From positions 1-35,746 of the forward strand of contig VAXG01000105.1 in assembly GCA_005883355.1 (NCBI GenBank): a DNA stretch of 35,746 nucleotides, read 5' to 3'. Position numbers and translations under genes: made by a program. The notes under the pieces were generated by a model. It saw only the letters and a program-made list of their open reading frames with translations, did not search any database and had not been told where the DNA came from. This DNA comes from Actinomycetota bacterium. GTDB taxonomy: Bacteria > Actinomycetota > Thermoleophilia > Gaiellales > Gaiellaceae. The stretch's first letter is position 1, and each line of letters opens with the position of its first letter. Below, piece after piece: positions 25,307 through 33,365 of this stretch.

Positions 25307-26694
25307 CTAAGCCGACTTGATGTTCTGGTTCACGTGGAAGAAGTTGCCGGGGTCGTATTCGCCTTTGATCTGCGCGAGCCGGTCGTAGTTCGCGCCGTAC
25401 GTCGTGCGGACCCGATCGTCGCCCTCCTCCATCATCATGTTCACGTAGCTGCCTCCCGCCGAATACGGATGGAGCGTCTCCCAGTACGACACGCACCAGC
25501 CCCTGAGGAGGTCGCGATTCGCGGGCTCCGGGTCGACGCCGACCATCACCTGTACCCAGCCGCCGTCCCGCTCCGTCCAGGCAGTCTCATCGCTCCCGAC
25601 ACGCGCGGCGGCGCCGTCGATCGGACACAGGTGCATCGTCGACTTCCAGGTCGGCAATGTCTCACCGAACTGCACGTGCGCCGCCACAGCCTCGTCCGGA
25701 ATCTCAGTCACGACGTCCGCACGCCAGTACCACTGGTCACCGTGCGAATAGAGCTCGTCGAAGGCCGAGTTGAGGACTGACAGCGGCATCGGCTGGATCC
25801 CGTCGAGCACCGGCTGCAGCGCGCGGACCTCTGCCGAGGCGCGGTCTGCCTCCTCCGGCGCGCCGGCCCAGCACCACACGACGCCGCACATCTTCTGCAG
25901 GTGGAGCTCTTCGGGAAACGGCGGCCCGGGCGGCACGGTGAGAAACGCGAAGAAGCCGTTGAGCTCCTCGAGCGCGTTCGGAATGAAGTCCCGGTACCAC
26001 GAGAGGATCTCCGCAGAACGCTCGATCGGAAATAGCGTCGGCCCCGCGATGACGGTCGAGAGGGGACTGAGTTTGAACGCGAAGCGCGTGACGACACCGA
26101 AGTTGCCGCCACCGCCACGCAGCGCCCAGAAGAGGTCCGGATGCTGCTTGTCACTCGCGGTGACGAAGCTGCCGTCCGCAAGGACGACGTCCGCCTCGAC
26201 GAGGTTGTCGATCGACAGCCCGAGCTTGCGCGTCATGTGGCCCACGCCTCCGCCGAGCGTTAGCCCGCCGACGCCGGTTGTCGAAATGATCCCGAAAGGC
26301 GCGGCGAGCCCGAATGCCTGAGCCGCGTGGTCGACCTCTCCGAGCAGCGTTCCTCCGAGCACGTGCGCGATGCGGGCATTCGGATCGACGATGACGCCGC
26401 GCAGGGCGGAGAGGTCGATCACGAGCCCGTCGTCGACACTGCCGAGCCCGGGGCCGTTGTGCGCGCCACAGCGCACGCCACGTCGAGCCCGGCCTCGCGG
26501 GCGACATTGACTGCAGCGATCACATCCGCTGCGTCGACGCATTGGGCGATCAGACGCGGTCTCTCGTCGATCATCGCGTTGAAGAGCTTCCGGGCGCTGT
26601 CGTAATCGGGATCGAGCGACGCGATCATCCGGCCGCGGAAGGCTGCGCCGAGCGTCTCGGCGAGCTCGATGTCAACGGCAACAACTCCAGCCAT
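25307..26694 (-). pseudogene. FAD-linked oxidase (berberine-bridge-enzyme-like), frameshifted
   Basis: Two overlapping frames together make one BBE-like flavoprotein. The first (ATG 26694) reads the N terminus, DPDYDSARKLFNAMIDERP...VIAAVNVAREAGLDVA. The second continues with VRCGAHNGPGLGSVDDGLVIDLSALRGV, GGVGHMTRKLGLSIDNL, DLFWALRGGGGNFGVVT and the C-terminal YDRLAQIKGEYDPGNFFHVNQNI. The switch is at about 26477: one base is missing between GACGTGGC and GTGCGC. The His in RCGAHNG is the likely FAD-attachment residue, and the rest looks intact. It is either a recent pseudogene or a sequencing error. Confidence 0.85.
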
Positions 26695-26806
26695 GGCTAC
26701 CTAGTTCTGTCCCGCCGCGACACTACTCCACTACTCCGGTTGCGGCTTCCTTTTTGGACGCCGAGACCCGGCCCGGTCTTTCATCCGGAGGCTCTAGTGT
26801 CACGCC

Positions 26807-27601
26807 GTGCGTTTCGGAATCTGCCTGGCGAACTTCGGCACCTACTCGGACCCGAAGGTCCCGGTGCAGCTCGCCCACGCCGCCGAAGCGAGCGCCTGGG
26901 ATGGAGTCTTCATCTGGGACCACCTCGCGTTCGCCTGGGGGCCGCCGACGGCAGATCCCTGGACGGTGTTGGCGGCAATCGCCACGTCCACTAACCGCCT
27001 CCGGCTGGGCACCGCTGTGACGCCGGTCGCGCGGCGGCGCCCGCACGTATTGGCACATCAGGTTGCGACGCTGGACAATTTGAGCGGCGGCCGCGTCACG
27101 TTCGGCGCGGGCCTCGGCGGCGTGACGTCGGAGTTCGGCAAGTTCGGGGAGCCGACCGACGCGAAGGTGCGTGCAGCCATGCTCGACGAAGGACTCGAGC
27201 TGCTACGACGGTTCTGGTCCGGGGAAGAGGTCACGCATCACGGCGAGCACTACACCGTCGACGGCGTGACCCTCGCGCCGGCACCCGTCCAGGAGCGGCT
27301 GCCGATCTGGATCGGCGGCAACCGGCCTCCGTCGCTGCGACGTGCTGCGCGCTGGGACGGGTGGCTCGCGGACGGCGCCGACCCAACCGGAGTGACGCTG
27401 TCTCCCGACGACATTACGCGCAGCATCGCGACCATCGGCCGGTCGGATGAGTACGACGTCGCGGTCCTGGGCGAGAGCGACCGCATGGATTCCGGCGCGT
27501 ACGCCCAGGCCGGTGCGACGTGGTGGCTCGAGAACCTGCACGACAAGCGCGGCGGGGTCGACGAGATGCTGGCCCTCGTGCATCAGGGCCCGCCGCGCTA
27601 G
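26807..27601 (+). CDS. LLM-class oxidoreductase, probably F420-dependent
   Basis: A luciferase-like TIM-barrel flavin or F420 oxidoreductase, 264 aa from GTG 26807. Family features are FGICLANFGTY at the start, WDGVFIWDHLAFAW, LRLGTAVTPVARRRPHVLAHQVATLDNLSGGRVTFGAGLGG, and LPIWIGGNRPPSLRRAARWDGW. The cofactor choice of F420 is inferred from the actinobacterial context. The substrate is unknown. It faces clpX, with only 16 bp between the two stops. Confidence 0.9.
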   Translation: MRFGICLANFGTYSDPKVPVQLAHAAEASAWDGVFIWDHLAFAWGPPTADPWTVLAAIATSTNRLRLGTAVTPVARRRPHVLAHQVATLDNLSGGRVTFGAGLGGVTSEFGKFGEPTDAKVRAAMLDEGLELLRRFWSGEEVTHHGEHYTVDGVTLAPAPVQERLPIWIGGNRPPSLRRAARWDGWLADGADPTGVTLSPDDITRSIATIGRSDEYDVAVLGESDRMDSGAYAQAGATWWLENLHDKRGGVDEMLALVHQGPPR

Positions 27602-27617
27602 CGGGCGAGTTGAAGGA

Positions 27618-28895
27618 CTACGCGGACTCTTCGATCGGATCGGCATCGTCGTCGACGACGCCTTCCGCGCTCGTGACGAGCGTCGGCTTCAGGTGCTTCT
27701 CGATCGTCTCCTTCGTGATCACACATTTGGAGACGTCGCGGCGCGACGGCAGCTCGAACATCACGTCGAGCAGCGCGGTCTCGATGATCGAGCGGAGGCC
27801 GCGCGCGCCGGTTTCCCGCTCGAGTGCCTTGTCGGCGATCTCCCACAGCGCGTCGTCGGTGAAGACGAGCTCGATGCTGTCGTAACCGAAGAAACGCTGG
27901 TACTGCTTCACGAGCGCGTTCTTCGGCTCCATCAGGATCTGCACGAGGTCCTCTCGCTTCAACTGATGCACCGCCGAGATGACCGGCAGTCGCCCGATGA
28001 ACTCCGGGATCAGTCCGAAGTTGAGGAGATCTTCCGGCATCACCTTCGCGAGCAGCTCCGATGACTCGATCGAGCTCTTGGACCGCACCTGCGCGCCGAA
28101 CCCGACAGCGCTCTTGCCGATGCGCTTCCCGATGATCTTGTCCAGCCCTGCGAACGCCCCGCCGCAGATGAAGAGGACGTTGGTCGTGTCGATCGAGAGG
28201 AACTCCTGGTGGGGGTGCTTCCGCCCACCCTGGGGCGGCACCGACGCGACCGTTCCCTCGAGAATCTTCAGGAGCGCCTGCTGCACGCCCTCGCCCGAGA
28301 CGTCACGCGTGATCGACGGGTTGTCCGCCTTGCGCGCGATCTTGTCGACCTCGTCGATGTAGATGATCCCGGTCTCCGCCTTCTTGATGTCGAAGTCGGC
28401 GGCCTGGATCAGCTTGAGGAGGATGTTCTCGACGTCTTCGCCGACGTAGCCCGCCTCGGTGAGCGCGGTCGCGTCCGCGATCGCGAACGGAACGTTGAGG
28501 ATGCGTGCGAGCGTCTGTGCGAGCAGCGTCTTCCCGCAGCCGGTCGGGCCGAGCAGGAGGATGTTCGACTTCTGCAGCTCGACGTCGCCTTCCTCGGTCC
28601 CCATCTGAACGCGCTTGTAGTGGTTGTAGACGGCCACCGCGAGCGTGCGCTTGGCCTCTTCCTGGGAGACGACGTAATCGTTCAGGACCGAGTAGATGTC
28701 CTTCGGCCGGGGGAGATTGTCGAGATCGAGCTGGGCCGGAGCGGTCAGCTCCTCATCGATGATCTCGTTGCAGAGATCGATGCACTCGTCGCAGATGTAG
28801 ACGCCGGGCCCGGCGATCAGCTTTTTGACCTGACGCTGGCTCTTCCCGCAGAAGCTGCAGAGGAGCTGCTCGTTTCCGTCTGATGCTCGGGCCAC
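27618..28895 (-). CDS. clpX: ATP-dependent Clp protease ATP-binding subunit ClpX
   Basis: ClpX unfolds tagged proteins and feeds them to ClpP. The 425-aa protein has the N-terminal zinc domain (Cys13, 16, 35, 38; CSFCGKSQ and ICDECIDLC), Walker A GPTGCGKT (116-123), pore loop GYVGEDVE (149-156), Walker [10 protein letters not shown], the RKHPHQEF loop and the C-terminal ATPase part [14 protein letters not shown]. Its GTG start has AAGGAGAG a few bases upstream. It lies 33 bp after clpP. Confidence 0.97.
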   Translation of the reverse strand: MARASDGNEQLLCSFCGKSQRQVKKLIAGPGVYICDECIDLCNEIIDEELTAPAQLDLDNLPRPKDIYSVLNDYVVSQEEAKRTLAVAVYNHYKRVQMGTEEGDVELQKSNILLLGPTGCGKTLLAQTLARILNVPFAIADATALTEAGYVGEDVENILLKLIQAADFDIKKAETGIIYIDEVDKIARKADNPSITRDVSGEGVQQALLKILEGTVASVPPQGGRKHPHQEFLSIDTTNVLFICGGAFAGLDKIIGKRIGKSAVGFGAQVRSKSSIESSELLAKVMPEDLLNFGLIPEFIGRLPVISAVHQLKREDLVQILMEPKNALVKQYQRFFGYDSIELVFTDDALWEIADKALERETGARGLRSIIETALLDVMFELPSRRDVSKCVITKETIEKHLKPTLVTSAEGVVDDDADPIEESA

Positions 28896-28928
28896 GTCTC
28901 TCCTTTTAGACGGTCAGCGCCCCGCCGT

Positions 28929-29513
28929 CTAGCGATGGGCGATGACGTTATCGATGATGCCGTAGTCCTGGGCTTCTTGCGAAGTCAGGAAATAGTCCCT
29001 TTCCATGTCCTTAGCCACCTGCTCGGTTGGTTTCCCGGTGTGCTCGGCCAAAATCTCCTCCAGGCGCCGCTTGAGATTGATCGTTTCACGGGCCTGGATC
29101 TCGATATCGGTCGCCTGCCCTTGGAAGCCGCCCGAGACCTGGTGGATCAGGATCTTGGCGTTCGGCAGGGCCACGCGCTTTCCTTTCGCCCCACCCGCCA
29201 GGATGACCGCGCCCATCGACATCGCGATCCCGATGCAGGTCGTCTGGATATCCGGCTTGACGTACTGCATCGTGTCGTAGATGGCGAGGCCGGAGTACAC
29301 CTGGCCGCCCGGAGAGTTGATGTAGATCTGGATGTCCTTCTCGGGGTCCTCGGACTCGAGATGGATCAGCTGGGCGATGATGAGATTCGCGATCTGGTCG
29401 TCGATCGGAGTGCCGAGGAAGATGATCCGCTCGTTGAGCAGACGCGAGTAGATGTCGAACGAGCGCTCGCCACGCGAGGTCTGCTCGATCACCATGGGAA
29501 TCAACGGGCTCAT
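28929..29513 (-). CDS. clpP: ATP-dependent Clp protease proteolytic subunit ClpP
   Basis: ClpP forms the double-ring proteolytic chamber. The 194-aa protein carries the catalytic triad Ser99 (GIAMSMGA), His124 (ILIHQVSGG) and Asp173 (DMERDYFLT), and the [19 protein letters not shown] signature. The conserved part begins at [26 protein letters not shown], so ATG 29513 is chosen over a longer frame. It starts one base after the tig stop (TGACATG). Confidence 0.97.
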   Translation of the reverse strand: MSPLIPMVIEQTSRGERSFDIYSRLLNERIIFLGTPIDDQIANLIIAQLIHLESEDPEKDIQIYINSPGGQVYSGLAIYDTMQYVKPDIQTTCIGIAMSMGAVILAGGAKGKRVALPNAKILIHQVSGGFQGQATDIEIQARETINLKRRLEEILAEHTGKPTEQVAKDMERDYFLTSQEAQDYGIIDNVIAHR

Positions 29514-29514
29514 G

Positions 29515-30855
29515 TCAGGCTGGCTCCTTGCTACCGGGGGTCCACAGTTTCGTCTCGGTTGCTGGCTTTTCCTTGTCCGGGGTCCAGATGGCTTCACGGG
29601 CCGCGGCCTGCTCGGGCGCGATGCGGTCGACCTCGTCGACGATACGGTCGAGGGCGCGCGAGAGCCGCATGCTCTCCCGCTCCGTGTCGTAGGCACCCGC
29701 GCCGCGCGCCTGCTCGATGATCTTGTCAGGCTCCTCGAAGCGATCGCGGAAGGCCTGGTCGACCTCCTCGTCCGAGACCTGGATGCCGAGCTGGTCGGCG
29801 GCGGCCTCGAGGACGAGTTCGCCGGCCACCGAAGCGGCCGCCTGGTCGCGCAGACGCTTGATCAGATCCTCGGGCGAATCGCCGGACATCTGGATGTAGG
29901 TCTCGAGCGACCCGCCGCTGCGCTGGAGCACGGCATCCAGCTCGCGCAGCAGCGTTCTCGTGCGCGCGTCGACGAGCGGCCCAGACACCTGGACCTTCGA
30001 CGCTTCTACGAGCCGGTCGAGCGCAGCGCGTCTGAAGACCTCGTTCACCTCGGCTTCGATCTGTTCGCGGATGCGCTGCTCGATGTCGGCTCGGAGCTCG
30101 TCGAGCGTGTCGAACTCGGAGGCGGAGCGCGCGAGCTCGTCGTCGAGCTCGGGCAGCACCTTCTCCTTGATCTCCTTGACGACGGCCTGGACCTTGATCG
30201 GCTCGGCCTCGCCGGCTGGCTCCAGCTCGATCTCCTTCGTCTCGCCGGCGCTCATGCCGACGAGCTGTTCCTCGAGCTCCGGGATCAGCCGGCCTGAGCC
30301 GAGCTCGACGACGTAGTCGCGCTCGCCACTGTCGTCGGTGATGAGATCGACGACGACGGTGTCGCCGAGCGCGGCGGGGCGACCCTCAGCGGGGGTCAGC
30401 TCGGCCACCGTCGAGCGGAGGACGTTGAGCTCGTGGTCGACGAGGTCTACGGGGAGCTCGGGCTCGGCGTAGGGCACCTGCAGCTTCGTCCAGTCGGCGA
30501 CCTCCGGCTTGGGGAGCACCGAGACGGTCGCCGTGAAGTGCCAGTCGTTGTCTTCCGAATCGGGCAGCTCGTAGTCGAGCTCGGGCTGCTCGACCGGACG
30601 GATCCGCTCGCGCGCGGCGGCGTTCCAGAACCAACCCGAGATGTGGCTCTCGATCGCTTCGCTCAGGAGGCGTTCTTTCCCGATGTGCGACCGGAGCACA
30701 GGCATCGGAACCTTCCCTTTGCGGAACCCGGGAATCTTGACGCTGGAAGCGAGATCGGAGGCGGCGTGCTCGACCGCGTGATGGACGTCCGCACTCGGGA
30801 CATCCACCGTGAGCCGGACTTTGTCGTCCGGCAGCTCTTCAACCCGCGTCGCCAT
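29515..30855 (-). CDS. tig: Trigger factor
   Basis: Trigger factor binds at the ribosome exit tunnel and helps nascent chains fold. The 446-aa protein has the ribosome-binding domain with [15 protein letters not shown] near residue 40, the FKBP-type prolyl isomerase domain (about 155-240, [40 protein letters not shown]) and a long helical C-terminal domain. The tail after about 425 is short and charged. It leads the tig-clpP-clpX operon. Confidence 0.96.
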   Translation of the reverse strand: MATRVEELPDDKVRLTVDVPSADVHHAVEHAASDLASSVKIPGFRKGKVPMPVLRSHIGKERLLSEAIESHISGWFWNAAARERIRPVEQPELDYELPDSEDNDWHFTATVSVLPKPEVADWTKLQVPYAEPELPVDLVDHELNVLRSTVAELTPAEGRPAALGDTVVVDLITDDSGERDYVVELGSGRLIPELEEQLVGMSAGETKEIELEPAGEAEPIKVQAVVKEIKEKVLPELDDELARSASEFDTLDELRADIEQRIREQIEAEVNEVFRRAALDRLVEASKVQVSGPLVDARTRTLLRELDAVLQRSGGSLETYIQMSGDSPEDLIKRLRDQAAASVAGELVLEAAADQLGIQVSDEEVDQAFRDRFEEPDKIIEQARGAGAYDTERESMRLSRALDRIVDEVDRIAPEQAAAREAIWTPDKEKPATETKLWTPGSKEPA

Positions 30856-30940
30856 CGAGCCATTAGACCAAACGGTTCCAGGCCTGCGACTGAGGGCTCA
30901 TCGGTGGGGTTGCCCTAGCTGGTTCGTCATGCCGGAGTTC

Positions 30941-31076
30941 CGGCATCTCCAACCGGAGTCAAGCCGGAGCCGCGGCCAAGCCGCGTCTCCTCTACTGCGG
31001 CATCCGCAAGCGGAAGTCAAGCCGGAGCCGCGGCCAAGCCGCGTCTCCTCTACTGCGGCATCCGCAAGCGGATGCC
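30941..31076 (+). repeat. Tandem array of the double-hairpin repeat (57/58-bp period)
   Basis: The segment beginning CGGCATC starts at 30941, 30998 and 31056, so the periods are 57 and 58 bp. Each full unit holds hairpin A (GGAGCCGCGGCCAAGCC...), a CTCCTCTACTG linker and hairpin B. The last B is a perfect GGCATCCGC-AA-GCGGATGCC. Copies two and three agree almost completely. It fills the region between tig (minus) and the histidine phosphatase (plus). Confidence 0.85.
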
Positions 31077-31096
31077 TCGGCGATAGCCTGCGGCCA

Positions 31097-31675
31097 GTGG
31101 AGCTCTACATCCTCGCTCGCCACGGCGAATCGACCCTGAATTTCGAGAACAGGATCAACGGGGACCCGGCCGTGGCCGTCGCCCTGACGGAGAAGGGCCG
31201 GGAGGAGGCCCGCCTGCTGGGCAAGGAGCTCGCCCACATTCGCCTCGACCTGTGCCTCTGCACTCGGTTCTCACGCACGCGGGAAACCGCGGAGATCGCG
31301 CTCGAGGGTCGCCACGTACCGATCGAAGTGGAGCCGCTCCTCGACGACATCGACGTCGGCGACCTCGAGGGAATGAGGCTCGAGGACTACCGGGCGTGGA
31401 AGCGTGAGCACACGCGGAAGGATCCGTTTCCGGGGGGCGAGTCACTCGATGCGGCGGCGCTCCGCTACGCGCAGGCCTTCCGTAAGCTGCTCGATCGGCC
31501 GGAGATCTCGGCGCTCGTGGTCTCGCACGAGATCCCGCTGCGGTATGCGATCAACGCGGCGGACGGCTCGGACGATCTCGACGGGCCCGCCCACCAACTG
31601 GCGAACGCGACGCCCTACCTCTTCGACGAAGACGCCCTGGGCCAGGCCGTGGCTGGTATCGAGCGTCTGACCTGA
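31097..31675 (+). CDS. Histidine phosphatase family protein (phosphoglycerate-mutase-like)
   Basis: The 192-aa protein from GTG 31097 starts ELYILARHGESTLNFENRI, the RHG motif whose His9 is phosphorylated. VCHEI-type sequence VVSHEIPLRYAI provides the second catalytic His. EVEPLLDDIDVGDLEGM is the usual middle motif. The substrate is uncertain; many such proteins are not glycolytic mutases. A longer upstream frame reads only the tandem repeat and is not the start. The ribosome site is weak. Confidence 0.88.
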   Translation: MELYILARHGESTLNFENRINGDPAVAVALTEKGREEARLLGKELAHIRLDLCLCTRFSRTRETAEIALEGRHVPIEVEPLLDDIDVGDLEGMRLEDYRAWKREHTRKDPFPGGESLDAAALRYAQAFRKLLDRPEISALVVSHEIPLRYAINAADGSDDLDGPAHQLANATPYLFDEDALGQAVAGIERLT

Positions 31676-31725
31676 GGCGTCGCTTGCGATGCCTCTTCAG
31701 AGCCGGCGCGGCTTCGCCGTGTCGG
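31674..31725 (-). repeat. Double-hairpin repeat, minus orientation
   Basis: On the minus strand hairpin A CCGACACGGC-GAA-GCCGCGCCGG (31725-31703) is followed by a CTCTGAA linker and hairpin B GAGGCATCGC-AA-GCGACGCCTC (31695-31674). The stems include a few G-T pairs. It begins within the stop codon of the phosphatase gene, so it may also act as its terminator. Confidence 0.65.
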
Positions 31726-31821
31726 CGGCTTCACCCGCAAGCTCGGAACCAGGGCCTTGCGAGCCGCGTCGCGCGTCTCGCGTAGGATCACTTTTTCAGG
31801 CCCGACGGCGAAGGGAGCGAG

Positions 31822-32412
31822 ATGAATCTGATCCAGAGAATCGACGAAGCCCGGACACGCTGGAACGTCCTCGACCACCCGTTCTATGTCCGCTGGGAGC
31901 GCGGCGAACTGACACGCGACGACCTCGCGTACTACGCGGGTGAGTACCGGCATGCAGTCGTGGCACTCGCGGCGGCGGCGGCGGTCGGCGGCGACGCCGA
32001 GCACGCGGCCGAAGAAGCGGCGCACGTCGATCTCTGGGACGACTTCGCTGCCGCGCTGGACGCGCCGCTCGATCGCGAGCCGAGCATCGAGACCCGGGAG
32101 TGCACGACCGCCTGGCGACCTGAGGATTCCCTGGAAGCGCGAGCCGTGCTCTACGCAGTCGAATCCGGCCAACCGGCCGTCTCGCGGACGAAGCTCACCG
32201 GCCTCGTCGAGCATTACGGATTCACCGCAGGATCGAAAACCACCGAATACTTCGAACTGCACGCAGACCGAGACCACGAGCACGCCGCAGCGTCAGCCGA
32301 AGTGCTGCGAGCGGCAGCACCGGACGACGCAGACCGCCTAGTGGCCGCCGCGGAAGCAGCCCTCGAGGGCAATTGGCGCCTTCTAGACGGCGTTCAATCC
32401 CAGACGGCCTGA
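31822..32412 (+). CDS. TenA/PqqC/CADD-like helical (heme-oxygenase-fold) protein
   Basis: A 196-aa all-helical protein from ATG 31822 with GGGAG upstream. It begins IDEARTRWNVLDHPFYVRWERGELTRDDLAYYAGEYRHAV, typical of TenA/PqqC-like proteins. The later part has VLYAVESGQPAVSRTKLTGL (Glu114, Lys124) and YFELHADRDHEHA (His147, Asp151, His154). From memory, CADD, a diiron oxygenase that makes p-aminobenzoate from its own Tyr and Lys, uses E142, K152, H174, D178 and H181. The E-to-K spacing (10) and H-x3-D-x2-H match here. An Arg/Tyr-rich N-terminal helix and His68 may give other ligands, but an exact partner of CADD Glu81 is not clear. A PQQ or thiamine role is less supported, since no such genes lie nearby. 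Confidence 0.75.
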   Translation: MNLIQRIDEARTRWNVLDHPFYVRWERGELTRDDLAYYAGEYRHAVVALAAAAAVGGDAEHAAEEAAHVDLWDDFAAALDAPLDREPSIETRECTTAWRPEDSLEARAVLYAVESGQPAVSRTKLTGLVEHYGFTAGSKTTEYFELHADRDHEHAAASAEVLRAAAPDDADRLVAAAEAALEGNWRLLDGVQSQTA

Positions 32413-32418
32413 ACGCGC

Positions 32419-32447
32419 GAATGCCGGCTTTGCCGGCGTTCGCTGAT
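32419..32447 (+). repeat. GAATGCCGGC hairpin, copy a
   Basis: GCGAATGCCGGC-TTT-GCCGGCGTTCGC forms a 12-bp stem (one G-T pair). The same 29 bp recur exactly at 32522-32550, 103 bp further on. It lies just after the stop of the TenA/CADD-like gene and could also act as its terminator. Confidence 0.7.
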
Positions 32448-32470
32448 GCTGCTCCTCGGATGTGGTCGAG

Positions 32471-32517
32471 CCGACCGAAGTCATCATGGCCCGCGAAGCG
32501 GACCGGACTTCGGTCGG
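32471..32517 (+). repeat. Cruciform repeat with ATCATGG bulge, copy 2
   Basis: The outer stem CCGACCGAAGTC / GACTTCGGTCGG (12 bp, perfect) encloses ATCATGGC, an inner hairpin CCGC-GAA-GCGG and a short ACCG segment. The plan is the same as at 11386-11436. Confidence 0.75.
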
Positions 32518-32521
32518 GAGG

Positions 32522-32550
32522 GAATGCCGGCTTTGCCGGCGTTCGCTGAT
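32522..32550 (+). repeat. GAATGCCGGC hairpin, copy b
   Basis: An exact 29-bp copy of 32419-32447. It is followed by a 24-bp spacer and the third cruciform repeat, so hairpin plus cruciform form a composite unit of about 103 bp present twice. Confidence 0.7.
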
Positions 32551-32574
32551 ACCGCTGGTCTGATGGGACGTGAA

Positions 32575-32621
32575 CCGACCGAAGTCATCATGGTCGGCGC
32601 AGCCGACCGGACTTCGGCCGG
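32575..32621 (+). repeat. Cruciform repeat with ATCATGG bulge, copy 3
   Basis: The outer stem CCGACCGAAGTC / GACTTCGGCCGG (11 of 12 pairs) encloses ATCATGG, an inner hairpin TCGGC-GCA-GCCGA and CCG. The inner stem differs from copy 2 but stays paired, which suggests the structure is kept. It ends 3 nt from the 3' end of tRNA-Leu and might serve as that gene's terminator on the minus strand. Confidence 0.75.
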
Positions 32622-32624
32622 GAA

Positions 32625-32710
32625 TGCGGGCGAGAGGACTCGAACCTCTAAGGAGCGTCAGCCCCACCGGGACCTAAACCCGGCGCGTCTACCAATTCCG
32701 CCACGCCCGC
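32625..32710 (-). tRNA. tRNA-Leu (anticodon TAG)
   Basis: A complete 86-nt class II tRNA. The acceptor is GCGGGCG / CGCCCGC with discriminator A. The D arm contains GGCGGAATTGGTAGACGC, the anticodon stem CCGGG/CCCGG holds loop TTTAGGT (anticodon TAG, reads CUA and likely other CUN codons), a long variable arm follows, and the T arm is AGAGG-TTCGAGT-CCTCT. CCA is not encoded. Confidence 0.97.
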
Positions 32711-32719
32711 GGCGAGTCC

Positions 32720-32725
32720 AGGGTA
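32720..32725 (-). promoter_or_regulatory. Putative -10 element of tRNA-Leu
   Basis: TACCCT on the minus strand lies 9 nt before the first tRNA base, nearly the same place as TACACT before tRNA-Ala. A good -35 box is not visible. Confidence 0.4.
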
Positions 32726-32774
32726 GACCTTTCCTCTTCAGGAGGCATACGATCCAAGGCGGCCGGAACGTGAA

Positions 32775-33365
32775 ATGAAGCGCGCAGGACCCATAGTGCT
32801 GGTCCTCCTCGCCGCCACGGCATTCACGGCCGCTGCGGCAGGGCGAGGTTCGTCTGGTCCGACGGCGGACCGGTGCGGTGGGCAACTCTGGCGATTGAAG
32901 ACGCTGAGCGATCCCGGGCGCAACACGGTCGAGCTCGAGCCGACTGTGACGACGATCGCTGCGATCGGCGAGCTTCCGTACCCGCGGCCGTTGCCGACGT
33001 CTCGGCGGACGGCCTTCCAGCGCCATGTCTGGCAAGTCGTGGCCCAGATCACGAAGTACCGCGTCGAGACCGGCGGGATCAGGCTCGAGCTCTACGACCA
33101 TGAGTCATACCTCCATGCCGTCATTCCCACGCCCGACTGTCTCTCGAGCAGCACGCGTGCGCGCAACGACATCGCGTCCGCCTTCAAGCTTTTCAGCGGC
33201 GACTGTGGTCACCCGACGACAAGGGACTGGCAGTCGCTCGGGGCGATCGTCTACGTACGCGGCGTCGGTTTCTGGAGCCAGCGTCGGTCGCTGCGAGGCG
33301 CCGCACGGAACGGCGCCGAGCTACATCCCGTGACCGGGCTCCGCATCGTCGCGGGCTGCGGTTAG
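32775..33365 (+). CDS. Secreted four-cysteine protein, unknown function
   Basis: A 196-aa protein from ATG 32775 with a clear signal peptide (MKRAGPIVLVLLAATAFTAAAAG). The mature part has four Cys (34, 122, 144, 195), enough for two disulfides, and the segments CGGQLWRLKTLSDPGR, FQRHVWQVVAQITKYRVE, IRLELYDHESYLHAVIP, LGAIVYVRGVGFW and GAELHPVTGLR. I think I have seen such proteins in related actinobacteria but know no function. It converges with the histidine-kinase gene and the two overlap by 45 bp at their 3' ends. Confidence 0.75.
   Translation: MKRAGPIVLVLLAATAFTAAAAGRGSSGPTADRCGGQLWRLKTLSDPGRNTVELEPTVTTIAAIGELPYPRPLPTSRRTAFQRHVWQVVAQITKYRVETGGIRLELYDHESYLHAVIPTPDCLSSSTRARNDIASAFKLFSGDCGHPTTRDWQSLGAIVYVRGVGFWSQRRSLRGAARNGAELHPVTGLRIVAGCG

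Noticed and set aside
30862-30867. TCTAAT as the -10 box of tig
   Set aside because: It lies only 7 nt from the ATG and has no matching -35 box.
30941-31076. CRISPR array
   Set aside because: The repeats are contiguous units of 57/58 bp with no unique spacers, and no cas genes are present.
30809-31096. N-terminal extension of the histidine phosphatase
   Set aside because: It translates the tandem repeats; the conserved domain starts at GTG 31097.
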